Part shown: piece after piece, positions 17,167 through 26,375 of the stretch | Position numbering within the stretch: the first letter of the stretch is position 1 | Layout of the letters: the number at the start of each line of letters is the position of its first letter | Position numbers and translations under genes: made by a program | Notes under the pieces: model-generated | The model's database searches: none | What the model was told of the DNA's origin: nothing | The model's input: only the letters and a program-made list of their open reading frames with translations | Source: an uncultured Oscillospiraceae bacterium | GTDB taxonomy: Bacteria > Bacillota > Clostridia > Oscillospirales > Oscillospiraceae | Length of the DNA stretch: 64,000 bases | Assembly (NCBI GenBank): GCA_947627715.1 | Contig: CANQXK010000007.1 | Location: 1 to 64,000 of the forward strand | Reading direction: 5' to 3'

Positions 17167-20100
17167 CTATTTGACCACCACGTTTTCCTCCCCCAAAAGC
17201 TCTTGAAGCTCCCGGACGAGGGCGGGGTGGATGAGGCAGTCCGTACCCTGCCGCTGGCGGGTATCGGCGAAGAAGAGGACCATCTGTTGTTCCCCCGGAA
17301 ACATATTGAGCACCAGCCGGATCCTGTTGTACGCCGGGCAGTCGCGGCTGGGAAGGCGCACGTAGAGCTTTTCGGCCTTTCCGGCCGTCTCGCCGTCTCT
17401 TTCCGGGCGCACGTCGGTCATGGGCCGCAGGAAGAGGACCACCCCCTGGGGGGGCTTCCCCTCCCGGATGGAGAGGCGCGCCTTCACCAGCACCAGGCCG
17501 CCCTCTCGCATATACACCCCCGACTGGTCCAGGACCCGCTGGAAGGCCAGAAGCTCGATGCTCCCGGTGCCGTCGTCCACGGTGACGTAGGCCATAAGGC
17601 CGCCGTTTTTAGTGGCCCTGGTGCGGGACGAGGTGATGACCCCGGCAAAGGTCAGCTCCTGGTCGTCCCGGAAGGTGTGGCTCTCCCGCTCCTCGGCGTA
17701 GTCGGCCATCACCGCGCCGATGTTGACCGCGCCCATGCGGCGGGCGGCGGACCGGTAGCTGTCCATGGGGTGGCCGGAGAGGTAGAGGCCCGTGACCTCC
17801 CACTCCAGGCTCATGCGCTCCAGGTCGGAGTACTCCTCCACGTCCGGGAGGGGGATGTCGTGTACCGAGGCGGAGGCCCCGTCCTGCCCGCTGAGCACGC
17901 CGAAGAGGTCCATCTGGCCCTCCACGTTGCGCCGCCGGGCGTCGGCGATGGAATCCAGCATCTGGCCGCAGATCAGCATCAGCTGGCGGCGCTTGACCCC
18001 CAGGGAGTCGAAGGCCCCGGCCTTGATGAGGCTCTCCACCGCGCGGCTGGACATATCCGCGCCGTACATACGCTCGCAGAAATCCCGGAAAGAGGTGAAG
18101 GCGCCCCCCTGGGCGCGCTCCTCCACCACGCTGTCGATGAATTTCGTGCCGATGTTCTTCACCGCCACGAGGCCGTAGCGGATGTTCCCGCCCTCCACGG
18201 TGAAGCGGGTGAAGGAGCGGTTTATATCGGGGGGCAGCACCCTGATGTCCAGCGTGGCGCACTCGGCGGTATACTCGGCCACTTTCTCCGGCAGGCCCAG
18301 CACCGAGCTTAAAAGCGCGGCCATGTACTGGCGGGGGTAGTGGCACTTGAGGTACGCCGTCTCGTAGGCCACGATGGCGTAGCACACCGAGTGGGCCTTG
18401 TTGAAGGCGTAGTTGGCGAAGGCGTTGATCTCGTCGTAGATGCTCCCGGCGACCTGGGCGCTGATGCCGTTTTTCACGCAGCCGTGGATGCCCCTGGCTT
18501 CGTCGCCGTTGATGAACGTCTCCCGCTCCTTCTGGATCTCCGCCATCTTCTTTTTGGACATGGCCCGGCGGATCATATCCGCCTGGCCCAGGGAGTACCC
18601 GGCCAGGCGCTGGAAGATCTCGATGACCTGCTCCTGGTAGAGGATGCACCCGTAGGTGACGTTGAGGATGGGTTCCAGCATGGGGTGCTTGTAGGTGACC
18701 TTCTCCGGGTTTACGGACGCCTCCAAAAACCGGGGGATGGAGTCCATGGGGCCGGGGCGGTAGAGGGCCACCACGGAGGAGATGTCCTCGATGCTCTTGG
18801 CCTTCATGCCCACGGCCACGCCCGTCATGCCGGCGGACTCCAACTGAAAGACGCCGGAGGTCCTGCCGGCGGCCAGCATATCGTAGGTGGGCTTGTCGTC
18901 CACGGGGATCTTCGAGATGTCGAACCCCGGCTCCTCCTTGCGGATGTCCTGCACCGCGTCGTCGATGATCGTCAGGTTCCGAAGCCCCAGGAAGTCCATC
19001 TTCAAAAGGCCCAGCTCCTCCACCGTGGTCATGGTGTACTGGGTGGAGATGGTGTTGTCCTTCTTGGAGAGGGCCAGGGGGACGTAGGTGTGGACCGGGT
19101 CGCGGGTGATGACGACGCCGGCGGCGTGGGTGCCGTAGTCCTTGGGCATATCCTCGATGGCGCGGGCGGTCTCCACCACGCGCCGATACCGCTCGTCCTT
19201 GTCCATCAGCTCCCGCAGCTGCGCCGAGACGCGCACCGCGTCGTCGATGGTGCTCTTGGGGTCGTCGGGCATGGCGCGGGCCAGCTCGTTCTCCTCGGCG
19301 AAGGTGAGGCCCAGCACCTTGGAGACGCTGCGCACGGCGTTTTTGGCCTTCAGGGTGTTGAAGGTGATGATCTGGGCCACGTGGTCCGCGCCGTATTTGC
19401 GCTTGACGTAGTCCACCACCTCCCCCCGGCGGCGCTCGCAGAAGTCCATGTCGATGTCCGGCATGGAGACGCGCTCCGGGTTCAAAAACCGCTCGAAAAA
19501 GAGGCTGTAGCGGATGGGGTCCACGTCCGTGATGCCCAGGGTGTAGCTCACCACGCTGCCCGCCGCGCTGCCGCGCCCCGGCCCCACGGGGATGCCGTTC
19601 CTCTTGGCGTACATGACGAAGTCCTGGACGATGAGGAAGTAGTCCACAAAGCCCATCTGGGTGATGACCTCCAGCTCGTGGTAGAGCTGCTTTTTGGCCT
19701 TCTCGTAAGTCTCCCCCTCATAGCGGCGGGACAGGCCCTCCAGGCACTGCTTCTCCAAATACTGCCGGGAGGTGTACCCCTCCGGGACGGTGAACTGAGG
19801 CAGGTGGTAGTGGTTGAACTCAAACTGTAAGCTGCACATGGCGGCGATCTTCTCCGTCATGTCCGCCGCCTCCGGCAGATCGGGGTATAAGGCGCGCATC
19901 TCCTCCTCGCTTTTGAGGTAGAGGCCGTCGCCCTCAAACTTCATGCGGTTTGGCTCGTCCAGGGTCTTGCCGGTCTGGATGCACATGAGCACGTCCTGAG
20001 CGTAGGCGTCCTCGCGCCTGAGATAATGGACGTCGTTGGTGAGCACCAAAGGGATGCCCGTCTCGCGGGACAGGCGAATAAGGCCCCGGGCAGCCGTGCG

Positions 20101-20646
20101 CTCGTCGGCGATGCTGTGGTCCTGGATCTCCAGATAGTAGTTGCCCTCCCCGAAGATGTCCCGGAACGTGAGGGCGGTCTTTTTGGCCTCCTCGTAGTTC
20201 CCCTCCAAGATCAGGCGGGGCACCTGCCCCTGGATGCAGGCGGAGAGGGCGATGAGGCCGTCGGCGTGGGCGCGCAGCAGGTCCATGTCCACGCGGGGCT
20301 TCATATAGAAGCCCTGGACGAACCCCATGGACACCATGTAACAGAGGTTTTTGTACCCCGTCTCGTTTTTGCACAGGAGGATGAGGTGGTAGCGGACAGA
20401 GTCCTCTCCCCGCTCCATGTCGAAGCGGCTGCGGGGGGCCACGTAGACCTCGCAGCCGATGATGGGCTTTATGCCCTCCTTGAGGCACTCCTTATAAAAG
20501 GCCACGGCCCCGTACATGACGCCGTGGTCGGTGATGGCAAGGGAGGTCTGGCCCAGCTCCTTTGCCCGGCGGGGCAGGTCCCGGATGCGGCACGCGCCGT
20601 CAAGGAGGCTGTATTCGGAGTGGACGTGCAGGTGTGTAAAGGACAT
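17167..20646 (-). CDS. dnaE: DNA polymerase III alpha subunit DnaE
   Basis: Replicative polymerase subunit. The start is ATG at 20646 (protein begins MSFTHLHVHSEYSLLDG), with AAAGGAG 7 nt upstream; a longer frame to 20706 overlaps the whiA stop and lacks homology. The 1,159 residues show an N-terminal PHP domain (HVHSEYSLLDG, AITDHG), the polymerase core with GPGRGSAAGS (355-364) and the catalytic PDIDMDF (396-402), a helix-hairpin-helix region and a C-terminal OB-fold (ELTFAGVITSSRT). Typical length for DnaE1/DnaE3 of Firmicutes, which also use PolC. It is the last gene of the hprK chain. Confidence 0.97.
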   Translation of the reverse strand: MSFTHLHVHSEYSLLDGACRIRDLPRRAKELGQTSLAITDHGVMYGAVAFYKECLKEGIKPIIGCEVYVAPRSRFDMERGEDSVRYHLILLCKNETGYKNLCYMVSMGFVQGFYMKPRVDMDLLRAHADGLIALSACIQGQVPRLILEGNYEEAKKTALTFRDIFGEGNYYLEIQDHSIADERTAARGLIRLSRETGIPLVLTNDVHYLRREDAYAQDVLMCIQTGKTLDEPNRMKFEGDGLYLKSEEEMRALYPDLPEAADMTEKIAAMCSLQFEFNHYHLPQFTVPEGYTSRQYLEKQCLEGLSRRYEGETYEKAKKQLYHELEVITQMGFVDYFLIVQDFVMYAKRNGIPVGPGRGSAAGSVVSYTLGITDVDPIRYSLFFERFLNPERVSMPDIDMDFCERRRGEVVDYVKRKYGADHVAQIITFNTLKAKNAVRSVSKVLGLTFAEENELARAMPDDPKSTIDDAVRVSAQLRELMDKDERYRRVVETARAIEDMPKDYGTHAAGVVITRDPVHTYVPLALSKKDNTISTQYTMTTVEELGLLKMDFLGLRNLTIIDDAVQDIRKEEPGFDISKIPVDDKPTYDMLAAGRTSGVFQLESAGMTGVAVGMKAKSIEDISSVVALYRPGPMDSIPRFLEASVNPEKVTYKHPMLEPILNVTYGCILYQEQVIEIFQRLAGYSLGQADMIRRAMSKKKMAEIQKERETFINGDEARGIHGCVKNGISAQVAGSIYDEINAFANYAFNKAHSVCYAIVAYETAYLKCHYPRQYMAALLSSVLGLPEKVAEYTAECATLDIRVLPPDINRSFTRFTVEGGNIRYGLVAVKNIGTKFIDSVVEERAQGGAFTSFRDFCERMYGADMSSRAVESLIKAGAFDSLGVKRRQLMLICGQMLDSIADARRRNVEGQMDLFGVLSGQDGASASVHDIPLPDVEEYSDLERMSLEWEVTGLYLSGHPMDSYRSAARRMGAVNIGAVMADYAEERESHTFRDDQELTFAGVITSSRTRATKNGGLMAYVTVDDGTGSIELLAFQRVLDQSGVYMREGGLVLVKARLSIREGKPPQGVVLFLRPMTDVRPERDGETAGKAEKLYVRLPSRDCPAYNRIRLVLNMFPGEQQMVLFFADTRQRQGTDCLIHPALVRELQELLGEENVVVK

Positions 20647-20689
20647 GGCGCGGCTCCTTTCATGGGAATGGGAAGGCTTCTGCCGCCCC

Positions 20690-21586
20690 TCACAGGGCGG
20701 AGGCAAGCTCCGAGAGCTTGCGCAAACGGTGGGACAGGCCCGATTTCGTCACCGGGGGGTCCGCCAGCTCCGCAAGCTCGGCGATGGACAGCTCCGGGTT
20801 CTCCTCCCGGAGGGCGGCGGCCTCCCGGAGCTTGTCGGAGAGGGCGTCCAGCACGCCGCTCTCCCGCAGCTTTCGGATGTCCGCCGTCTGCTGGGCGCTG
20901 GCCTCCACGGTCTTTGTCACGTTGGCGGTGTCGCAGTTGACCTTGCGGTTGACAAGGTTCGTCATGTCCTTCTCGATCTTGGCGCTCATCAGGGCCATGG
21001 CGGACACAGGCGCGCCGATGGTGGTGAGAAAGTCCTCGATGACGCCGCTCTGCTTGAAGTAGGTGACGTAATTCCCGCCCCTGGAGGCGGACCGGGGCTC
21101 GAAGCCCATGTCCACCAAAAGGGCGGTCAGCTCCCGGTTCACCGCCCAGTGGCCGGTGACCAGCTCCAGATGGTAGCCCTTTTTGGGGTCGGTGACGCTG
21201 CCCCCCGCCAGAAAGGCCCCCCGGAGGAAGGAGACGCGGGAGGCGTTGTCCTCCAAAAGCCCCAGGTTCACATGGTGGGTCAGCAGACCCGTGGGGGCAA
21301 AGCCCAAAGCGTCCACGATCCCGGCGATGGAGGCGGGGTCCGTGAGGGCGAAGGCGCGCTTGCCGCCCTCGCTTTTGGGGGGCAGCTCCGTGAGCCTTGC
21401 GCAGAAGGCCCTGGCGAAGAGCTTCGGCGCCCGCGCGGCGAAGGGGGCGGAGCCTGTGACCACCCGGATCTCCCCCCTGTCGAACCGATTGCAGAAGAGA
21501 AGGACCCCGTAGCACTCCGGGAAGGCCGTCTTCCCGGAGACCTCCCCCCGGCACAGCTCGGCCTTCACCTCGGAAGAAAAGGACAT
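20690..21586 (-). CDS. whiA: Sporulation/division regulator WhiA
   Basis: WhiA is a DNA-binding protein with a LAGLIDADG-homing-endonuclease-like N-terminal fold and a C-terminal helix-turn-helix, conserved in Gram-positives and linked to cell division. The 298 residues include the N-terminal FSSEVKAEL, the degenerate LAGLIDADG segment GAFLAGGSVTDP and the ATKTVEASAQQ-like HTH approach (TKTVEASAQQTADI). GGGAGGTG precedes the ATG. It follows rapZ directly; yvcK, which usually lies between rapZ and whiA, is missing here. Confidence 0.96.
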   Translation of the reverse strand: MSFSSEVKAELCRGEVSGKTAFPECYGVLLFCNRFDRGEIRVVTGSAPFAARAPKLFARAFCARLTELPPKSEGGKRAFALTDPASIAGIVDALGFAPTGLLTHHVNLGLLEDNASRVSFLRGAFLAGGSVTDPKKGYHLELVTGHWAVNRELTALLVDMGFEPRSASRGGNYVTYFKQSGVIEDFLTTIGAPVSAMALMSAKIEKDMTNLVNRKVNCDTANVTKTVEASAQQTADIRKLRESGVLDALSDKLREAAALREENPELSIAELAELADPPVTKSGLSHRLRKLSELASAL

Positions 21587-21620
21587 ACGTGTTCACCTCC
21601 CGCCGCCGGGCGCGCCGGCC

Positions 21621-22475
21621 TTACTGCCGGTTGATGTCCCGGTGGATGCACTCGGTCTCCTGACCGATGGAATTGAAGTATTTGGCAAGGGCCTCGCTCA
21701 CCGCCACGGACCGGTGGCGGCCGCCTGTGCAGCCGATGCAGACGGTGAGGGTGAGCTTGCCCTCCTCCTCATAATTGGGCAGGAGGAACTCCACCAGCTC
21801 CTCAAGGCGGGTCAAAAACTGCCGGGAGACGTCGCTCCCGAAGACGTAGTCGCTGACCTCCTCCTCCAGCCCGCTCTTGTTGGTAAGCTCCGGCACGTAG
21901 AAGGGGTTGGGCAGGAAGCGCACGTCGAACACAAGGTCCGCCTCGATGGGGATGCCGTACTTGTAGCCAAAGGACATGAACGACAGGTGGAGCTTCTGCT
22001 TCTGGCCCGCCCCGAAGAGGCGGAAGAGCGTGCGCTGGAGCCGCCCCAGCGTAAGGCCGGTGGTGTCGATGATATAGTCGGCCCTCCGGCGCACGGGTTC
22101 CAGGGCCTTTATCTCCCGGCGGACGGCGGACTCCAGCCCTCCGGACTCGTCCATGGGGTGGCGGCGGCGGGTCTCCTTATACCGCTTGACGATGGTCTCC
22201 ACCGTGGCGTCCACATAGAGGATCTTGTACGCAAAGCCCAGATTCGTCAGCTCGTCCAGCGCGGAAAAGAGCTGGTCGAAGCCGTCGCGGCTGCGGATGT
22301 CCGACACCAGCGCCACCCGCTCGTAGCGGCCCCGCGTGGCGGCGCACAGCTCCGCGAAGAGGGGCATCAGGGGCGCGGGCATATTGTCCACGCAGTAGAA
22401 GTCCAGGTCCTCCAGCGCCGCGGCCACGCGGCTCTTTCCCGCGCCGGACAGGCCCGAAATGATGAGCATTTCCAT
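21621..22475 (-). CDS. rapZ: RNase adapter/nucleotide-binding protein RapZ (YvcJ)
   Basis: P-loop protein of the RapZ/YvcJ family; in Bacillus it has GTPase activity and affects competence, in Enterobacteria it controls amino-sugar synthesis through small RNAs. Walker A GLSGAGKS is at residues 8-15; DVRFLPNPFYVPEL and the C-terminal CIGCTGGRHRSVA, both diagnostic, are present. 284 residues, standard length. AAGGTG precedes the ATG. It lies between murB and whiA. Confidence 0.96.
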   Translation of the reverse strand: MEMLIISGLSGAGKSRVAAALEDLDFYCVDNMPAPLMPLFAELCAATRGRYERVALVSDIRSRDGFDQLFSALDELTNLGFAYKILYVDATVETIVKRYKETRRRHPMDESGGLESAVRREIKALEPVRRRADYIIDTTGLTLGRLQRTLFRLFGAGQKQKLHLSFMSFGYKYGIPIEADLVFDVRFLPNPFYVPELTNKSGLEEEVSDYVFGSDVSRQFLTRLEELVEFLLPNYEEEGKLTLTVCIGCTGGRHRSVAVSEALAKYFNSIGQETECIHRDINRQ

Positions 22476-22555
22476 GAGCGTTCACCTTCTGACTGCCGGC
22501 GAAAGGTCCCGTCCTTTTCCGGCGAGAGAGTATGGGGGTATCGTATTCAGGCGTG

Positions 22556-23467
22556 TCAGGGGACGATGCGGATCTCCGGCTCCAGGGTCACCCCGGAGTG
22601 GAGGTAGACCTTCTCCTTCACCTGGTCCATAAGGGCGGTGACATCCTGGAAGGTGGCCCCGCCGGTGTTCACGATGAATCCGGCGTGCTTCTCCGACACC
22701 TGCGCGCCCCCCACCCGGAGGCCCTTGAGGCCCGCCTCGTCGATGAGCTGGGAGGCGTAGGCCCCCACCGGGCGCTTGAAGGCGCTGCCGGCGGAGGGGT
22801 AGTTCAGGGGCTGCTTCTCCCGGCGGCGGCGGGCCAGCTCGTCCATCCTGGCGCGGATGGCGGCGGGGTCTCCGGGGCGAAGGCGGAGGGAGGCGGAGAG
22901 GATGGCGTCCTGCGTGTCCGTAAAGCGGCTGTGGCGGTAGGAGAAGGCGCACTCCGCCCCGGACACGGTCCGCAGCGCGCCGGAGCCGTCCAGATAGGTG
23001 ACGGCCTCCACCACGTCCCGCAGCTCCCCGCCGTAGGCCCCGGCGTTCATATAGATCCCCCCGCCCAGCGAGCCGGGGATGCCGTGGGCAAACTCAAGGC
23101 CCGTAAGGCCCGCCTCCAGGGCGGCGGAACCCAGGCGCGACAGGAGCACCCCCGCGCCGGAGATGACGCTGTCGCCGCTGACGCGCACGGAATCCAGGCG
23201 CGCCGTGCTGAGCACGGTGAGTTCGTGGGGCCTTTGGGAGAAAAGGAGGTTGGAGCCGTTGCCCACGATGAGATAGGGCAGCTTCAACCGCCGAAGCTCC
23301 CGCACGGCCCAGACGAACGCCTCAATGCTCTTGGGTTCGGCAAAGAGGCTCACCGTTCCGCCGATCCGAAAGGTGGTGTGGCGGGACATGGGTTCGCCGA
23401 AAAACACGGCGGTGCCGGGGAAGCCGGAATTGAGTTCTCCGGCGAAGGCATGAATCAAAGCGTCCAT
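22556..23467 (-). CDS. murB: UDP-N-acetylenolpyruvoylglucosamine reductase
   Basis: FAD/NADPH enzyme that reduces UDP-GlcNAc-enolpyruvate to UDP-MurNAc in peptidoglycan synthesis. The 303 residues have the FAD-binding HTTFRIGG, VGNGSNLLF and GIPGSLGGGIYMNAGAYGGE, and the type-II C-terminal end (AGFIVNTGGATFQDV). The start codon overlaps the hprK stop (TGATG). In this genome murB is placed with hprK rather than in the division cluster 30 kb away, as in many Clostridia. Confidence 0.97.
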   Translation of the reverse strand: MDALIHAFAGELNSGFPGTAVFFGEPMSRHTTFRIGGTVSLFAEPKSIEAFVWAVRELRRLKLPYLIVGNGSNLLFSQRPHELTVLSTARLDSVRVSGDSVISGAGVLLSRLGSAALEAGLTGLEFAHGIPGSLGGGIYMNAGAYGGELRDVVEAVTYLDGSGALRTVSGAECAFSYRHSRFTDTQDAILSASLRLRPGDPAAIRARMDELARRRREKQPLNYPSAGSAFKRPVGAYASQLIDEAGLKGLRVGGAQVSEKHAGFIVNTGGATFQDVTALMDQVKEKVYLHSGVTLEPEIRIVP

Positions 23468-24408
23468 CAGGTGCTCTCCAGGCTGTCAAAATAGTCGTCC
23501 AGCTGCTCGGCAAAGTCCTTGCCGGAGTTGAGGCCCATGCGTTTCTGGCGGTTGTTCATGGCGGCCACCTCGATGATGACGGCCAGGTTCCTGCCCGGAC
23601 GGATGGGGACCACGATGTAGGGGACCTTCACCCCCAGGATGTCGATCTCCTCCGTGTCGGACCCCATGCGGTCATAGGAGTTCTCGGCGTTCCAGTTCTC
23701 CAGCTTCACCACCAGGTCCACCTTCTCGCTCCACTTCACCGCCCCGTTGCCGAAGATGCGGCGCACGTCCACCACGCCGATGCCCCGCAGCTCGATGTAG
23801 TTGCGGATGAGGTCCGGGGCGGTGCCGGTGAGGGTGGTGGAGTTGACCTTTTTGATGATCACCGCGTCGTCGGAGATGAGGTGGTGTCCGCGTTTGATAA
23901 GCTCGATGGCCGTCTCGGACTTGCCCATCCCGGACTCGCCCAGGATCAGCACGCCCTCGGAATAGACCTCCATAAACACGCCGTGGCGCATGATCTGCGG
24001 GGCCAGGGCGTTGTTGAGCTTGGTGGTCAGCTCGATGATGAGCTCGGCGGTCTCGCGGTGGGATTTGAGGATGGTGATGTCGTACTCTCTGGCGGAATCC
24101 AGGGTCCCCTCCGGGATGTTCACGTCGTGGGCGATGATGATGGCGGGGACGCCGCTGGCCATGAGCCTGTCCAGCTTCTCCCGGCGCTCCTCCTCGGAGA
24201 ACTGCTGGAGATAGGCGTCCTCGTTGAGGCCCACGATCTGAAGGCGCTCCGTGGCGAAGTTGGAGTAAAAGCCGGTGAGCTGGAGGCCGGGCCGGTTGAT
24301 GACGGCGGTGGTGATGAGCTTTTTGTCAAAGTCCGTGGAGGCGTTGAGGACCTCAAGCCCCACCTGCTCGGCAAGAAGCTTCAATGGCATTCCGTGCTGC
24401 GTTTCCAT
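23467..24408 (-). CDS. hprK: HPr kinase/phosphorylase
   Basis: Phosphorylates HPr on Ser46 to trigger carbon catabolite control and also reverses the reaction. Walker A GESGMGKS at residues 157-164 is followed by the HprK signature region ELIKRGHHLISDDAV; the N-terminal MurF-like domain and a C-terminal helix (LDDYFDSL) complete a 313-residue protein of usual size. First gene of the hprK-murB-rapZ-whiA-dnaE chain, with a promoter at 24496-24524. Confidence 0.97.
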   Translation of the reverse strand: METQHGMPLKLLAEQVGLEVLNASTDFDKKLITTAVINRPGLQLTGFYSNFATERLQIVGLNEDAYLQQFSEEERREKLDRLMASGVPAIIIAHDVNIPEGTLDSAREYDITILKSHRETAELIIELTTKLNNALAPQIMRHGVFMEVYSEGVLILGESGMGKSETAIELIKRGHHLISDDAVIIKKVNSTTLTGTAPDLIRNYIELRGIGVVDVRRIFGNGAVKWSEKVDLVVKLENWNAENSYDRMGSDTEEIDILGVKVPYIVVPIRPGRNLAVIIEVAAMNNRQKRMGLNSGKDFAEQLDDYFDSLEST

Positions 24409-24495
24409 AGGAGTACCCCCCGAAAGTTATTTCCAGCCCTCCCCTCCCCCTTGCGGCGGCGGAGGCAGGGCAGGCGGCACAAATCCGCTCCTCTA

Positions 24496-24524
24496 ATTTT
24501 ATACAATTTCCGGCGTTTTGGCAA
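24496..24524 (-). promoter_or_regulatory. Probable promoter of the hprK-murB-rapZ-whiA chain
   Basis: On the minus strand TTGCCA and TAAAAT are separated by 17 nt, about 90 nt upstream of hprK. Confidence 0.5.
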
Positions 24525-24569
24525 GGGCTTTGAAGAAAGAAAAAATATTATTCCCTGCAAAAATTTTTC

Positions 24570-24598
24570 TTGCTTTTTGGGGAAGCATCTGTTATTAT
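24570..24598 (+). promoter_or_regulatory. rpmB promoter
   Basis: TTGCTT and TATTAT separated by 17 nt on the plus strand, about 50 nt upstream of rpmB. It is divergent from the hprK promoter. Confidence 0.6.
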
Positions 24599-24649
24599 AT
24601 ATAGGCTATGGTTTTCGATGCCAGATTTCACTGCAAGGAGGTGCAACAG

Positions 24650-24838
24650 ATGGCAAAGTGTGAATTTTGCGGTAAGGGCGTGTCTTTTGGCATTCAGGTG
24701 AGCCATTCCCACAGAAGGTCCAACCGTACCTGGAAGCCGAATGTCAAACGTGTCAAGGCCGTTGTAGACGGCTCCCCCCGCCACGTTTACGTCTGTAGCC
24801 GTTGCCTCAGAAGCGGCAAGGTCACCCGCGCAGTGTGA
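24650..24838 (+). CDS. rpmB: 50S ribosomal protein L28
   Basis: Large-subunit ribosomal protein of 62 residues. It keeps the zinc-binding cysteines (CEFCGKG near the start, CSRCLRSGK near the end), the C+ form of L28. The start is ATG at 24650, 6 nt after a near-perfect AAGGAGGTG; an upstream in-frame ATG at 24608 has no ribosome site. Single-gene unit closed by two hairpins. Confidence 0.97.
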   Translation: MAKCEFCGKGVSFGIQVSHSHRRSNRTWKPNVKRVKAVVDGSPRHVYVCSRCLRSGKVTRAV

Positions 24839-24841
24839 TCA

Positions 24842-24865
24842 AAAAAGGCCGCGCGGCTTTTTTTG
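24842..24865 (+). terminator. Small hairpin with A and T tracts after rpmB
   Basis: AAAAAGGCC pairs with GGCTTTTT around a GCGC loop, directly after the rpmB stop; works in either direction if at all. Confidence 0.5.
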
Positions 24866-24888
24866 AGAAGCGGAACGATGAAAAAAGG

Positions 24889-24921
24889 CTCCTGGATTCC
24901 CCGGAATCCAGGAGTTTTTTT
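24889..24921 (+). terminator. Strong terminator between rpmB and the GtrA-like gene
   Basis: An inverted repeat CTCCTGGATTCC/GGAATCCAGGAG followed by seven Ts on the plus strand; with AAAAAAGG on its left it probably also ends the convergent minus-strand operon. Confidence 0.85.
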
Positions 24922-24927
24922 GTCCGC

Positions 24928-25380
24928 TTATTTTTTGAAAACGAAGAGCTTCCCGGTGATATAATTCGTGACGACGACGAGGATCTGCCCCAGCACCTTC
25001 ACCCCGGCCTCCGGCAGGCGGAGAAGCCGGGCGAAGATAAGAAAGACGGCCTCCTCCAACAGGAGGGAGAAAAGCCTGGCGGCGGTGAAGTCCCGCAGCT
25101 GCGGCCAGAGGGTGGCCCGGTCCCAGCCGCCGTTTTCATATACGAAGGCCTTGTTGGTGACGAAGGCGAAGGCCACCGCCGCCGCCCAGGCGGGGATGTT
25201 GGCCACAAGCCCGGAGGCGAAGAGGCTCACCAGGAAGTAGACGGCGAAATTCACCCCCATGGAGAGGACGCCGAACAGGAGGTAGCTGACGACCTCCTGA
25301 TATTTGAGGAACGCCGGGCGCAGGGGGCGCGGCACGGCGGGTTCCAGGAAGGCGTAGAGCTTCGATTTTTTCCGCTCCAT
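24928..25380 (-). CDS. GtrA-like membrane protein
   Basis: A 150-residue protein of the GtrA family, four-helix membrane proteins thought to flip or help use undecaprenyl- or dolichyl-phosphate-linked sugars. Four hydrophobic segments are visible at about 30-50, 57-76, 103-121 and 126-146; the FAFVTNKAFVYEN and NYITGKLFVFKK loops are family hallmarks. Last gene of a minus-strand operon of two glycosyltransferases, two GtrA proteins and a DUF6056 protein. The ATG is 5 nt from the preceding stop. Confidence 0.85.
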   Translation of the reverse strand: MERKKSKLYAFLEPAVPRPLRPAFLKYQEVVSYLLFGVLSMGVNFAVYFLVSLFASGLVANIPAWAAAVAFAFVTNKAFVYENGGWDRATLWPQLRDFTAARLFSLLLEEAVFLIFARLLRLPEAGVKVLGQILVVVTNYITGKLFVFKK

Positions 25381-25384
25381 GGCC

Positions 25385-26323
25385 TCACTTTTCCTCCGCG
25401 CCGGGGCGGGGCTGGAGGTTCAGGAAAAGCTCATAGAGCTGCCGATGCTTTTTGTTGATCACGTCCAGGATGACCCCGGCCATCCAGAAGAGGACCGCCA
25501 CCACCAAAAGCCCCACGGCGGCGATGAGCGTGGGGAAGCGCGGCACAAGCCCCGTCCGCCAGTACTCCGCCAGCACCGGGAGGAACGCCCCCAGCCCCCC
25601 GGCGGCGAAGAGGGCCGCAAGGAGGCCGAAGAAGGCCATGGGCCTGTAGTCCCGGAAAAGGAGGAACACCGTCTTCAGCACCTTCAGCCCGTCCCGGACG
25701 GTGTTGAGCTTTGAGACGCTCCCCTCCGGCCTGTCCCGGTAGTTGACGGGGATCTCCCGGAGGTTGAAGTTTTTGTCCAGGGCGTGGACGGTCATCTCCG
25801 TCTCGATCTCAAAGCCCCGGGAGAGCACCGGGAAGGTCTTAACAAAGAGGGGGCTGAAGGCCCGAAGGCCCGTCATGATGTCCCGGACGCGGCTGTGGAA
25901 AAGGAGGTTGATAAGGCCCCGGACCATACGGTTGCCCACGTTGTGGAAGGGCCTCCTGTTTTCGGAAAAGTACGTGGCGGAGAGGCGGTCGCCGATGACC
26001 ATGTCCGCCCCCTCCTCCAGCACCAGGCGCACCATCTCCGGGGCGCTCTCGGCGGGGTAGGTGTCGTCGCCGTCCACCATGAGATAGCAGTCGGCGTCGA
26101 TCTGGCGGAACATGGTACGGATGACGTTCCCCTTGCCCTGGCGGCGCTCATGGCGGACCCGCGCCCCGGCCTCCTGGGCAGCGGCGGCGGTGCCGTCGGT
26201 GGAGTTGTTGTCGTAGACGTAGATGTCCGCCTCCGGCAGGGCCGCCCGGTAGTCGGCGATCACCCTGGCGACGGTCTGGCTCTCGTTATAGCACGGTATC
26301 AGGACCGCGACCTTGCTTCTCAT
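25385..26323 (-). CDS. Family 2 glycosyltransferase (dolichol-phosphate-mannose-synthase-like)
   Basis: Probably transfers a sugar from a nucleotide donor to undecaprenyl phosphate at the membrane. The GT-A fold shows LIPCYNESQTV, DNNSTDGT and the metal-binding VDGDDTYP, then two C-terminal membrane helices (about 232-252 and 268-290). The start is taken as ATG at 26323, 7 nt after GGGAGG; an ATG at 26329 is too close to that site, and the long frame to 26512 runs through the neighbouring gene. 312 residues. Confidence 0.85.
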   Translation of the reverse strand: MRSKVAVLIPCYNESQTVARVIADYRAALPEADIYVYDNNSTDGTAAAAQEAGARVRHERRQGKGNVIRTMFRQIDADCYLMVDGDDTYPAESAPEMVRLVLEEGADMVIGDRLSATYFSENRRPFHNVGNRMVRGLINLLFHSRVRDIMTGLRAFSPLFVKTFPVLSRGFEIETEMTVHALDKNFNLREIPVNYRDRPEGSVSKLNTVRDGLKVLKTVFLLFRDYRPMAFFGLLAALFAAGGLGAFLPVLAEYWRTGLVPRFPTLIAAVGLLVVAVLFWMAGVILDVINKKHRQLYELFLNLQPRPGAEEK

Positions 26324-26375
26324 GCTCATACCTCCCTGTCTCCCCAAAAGGCCCCGCGGCAGGGCAATGGGTTTA

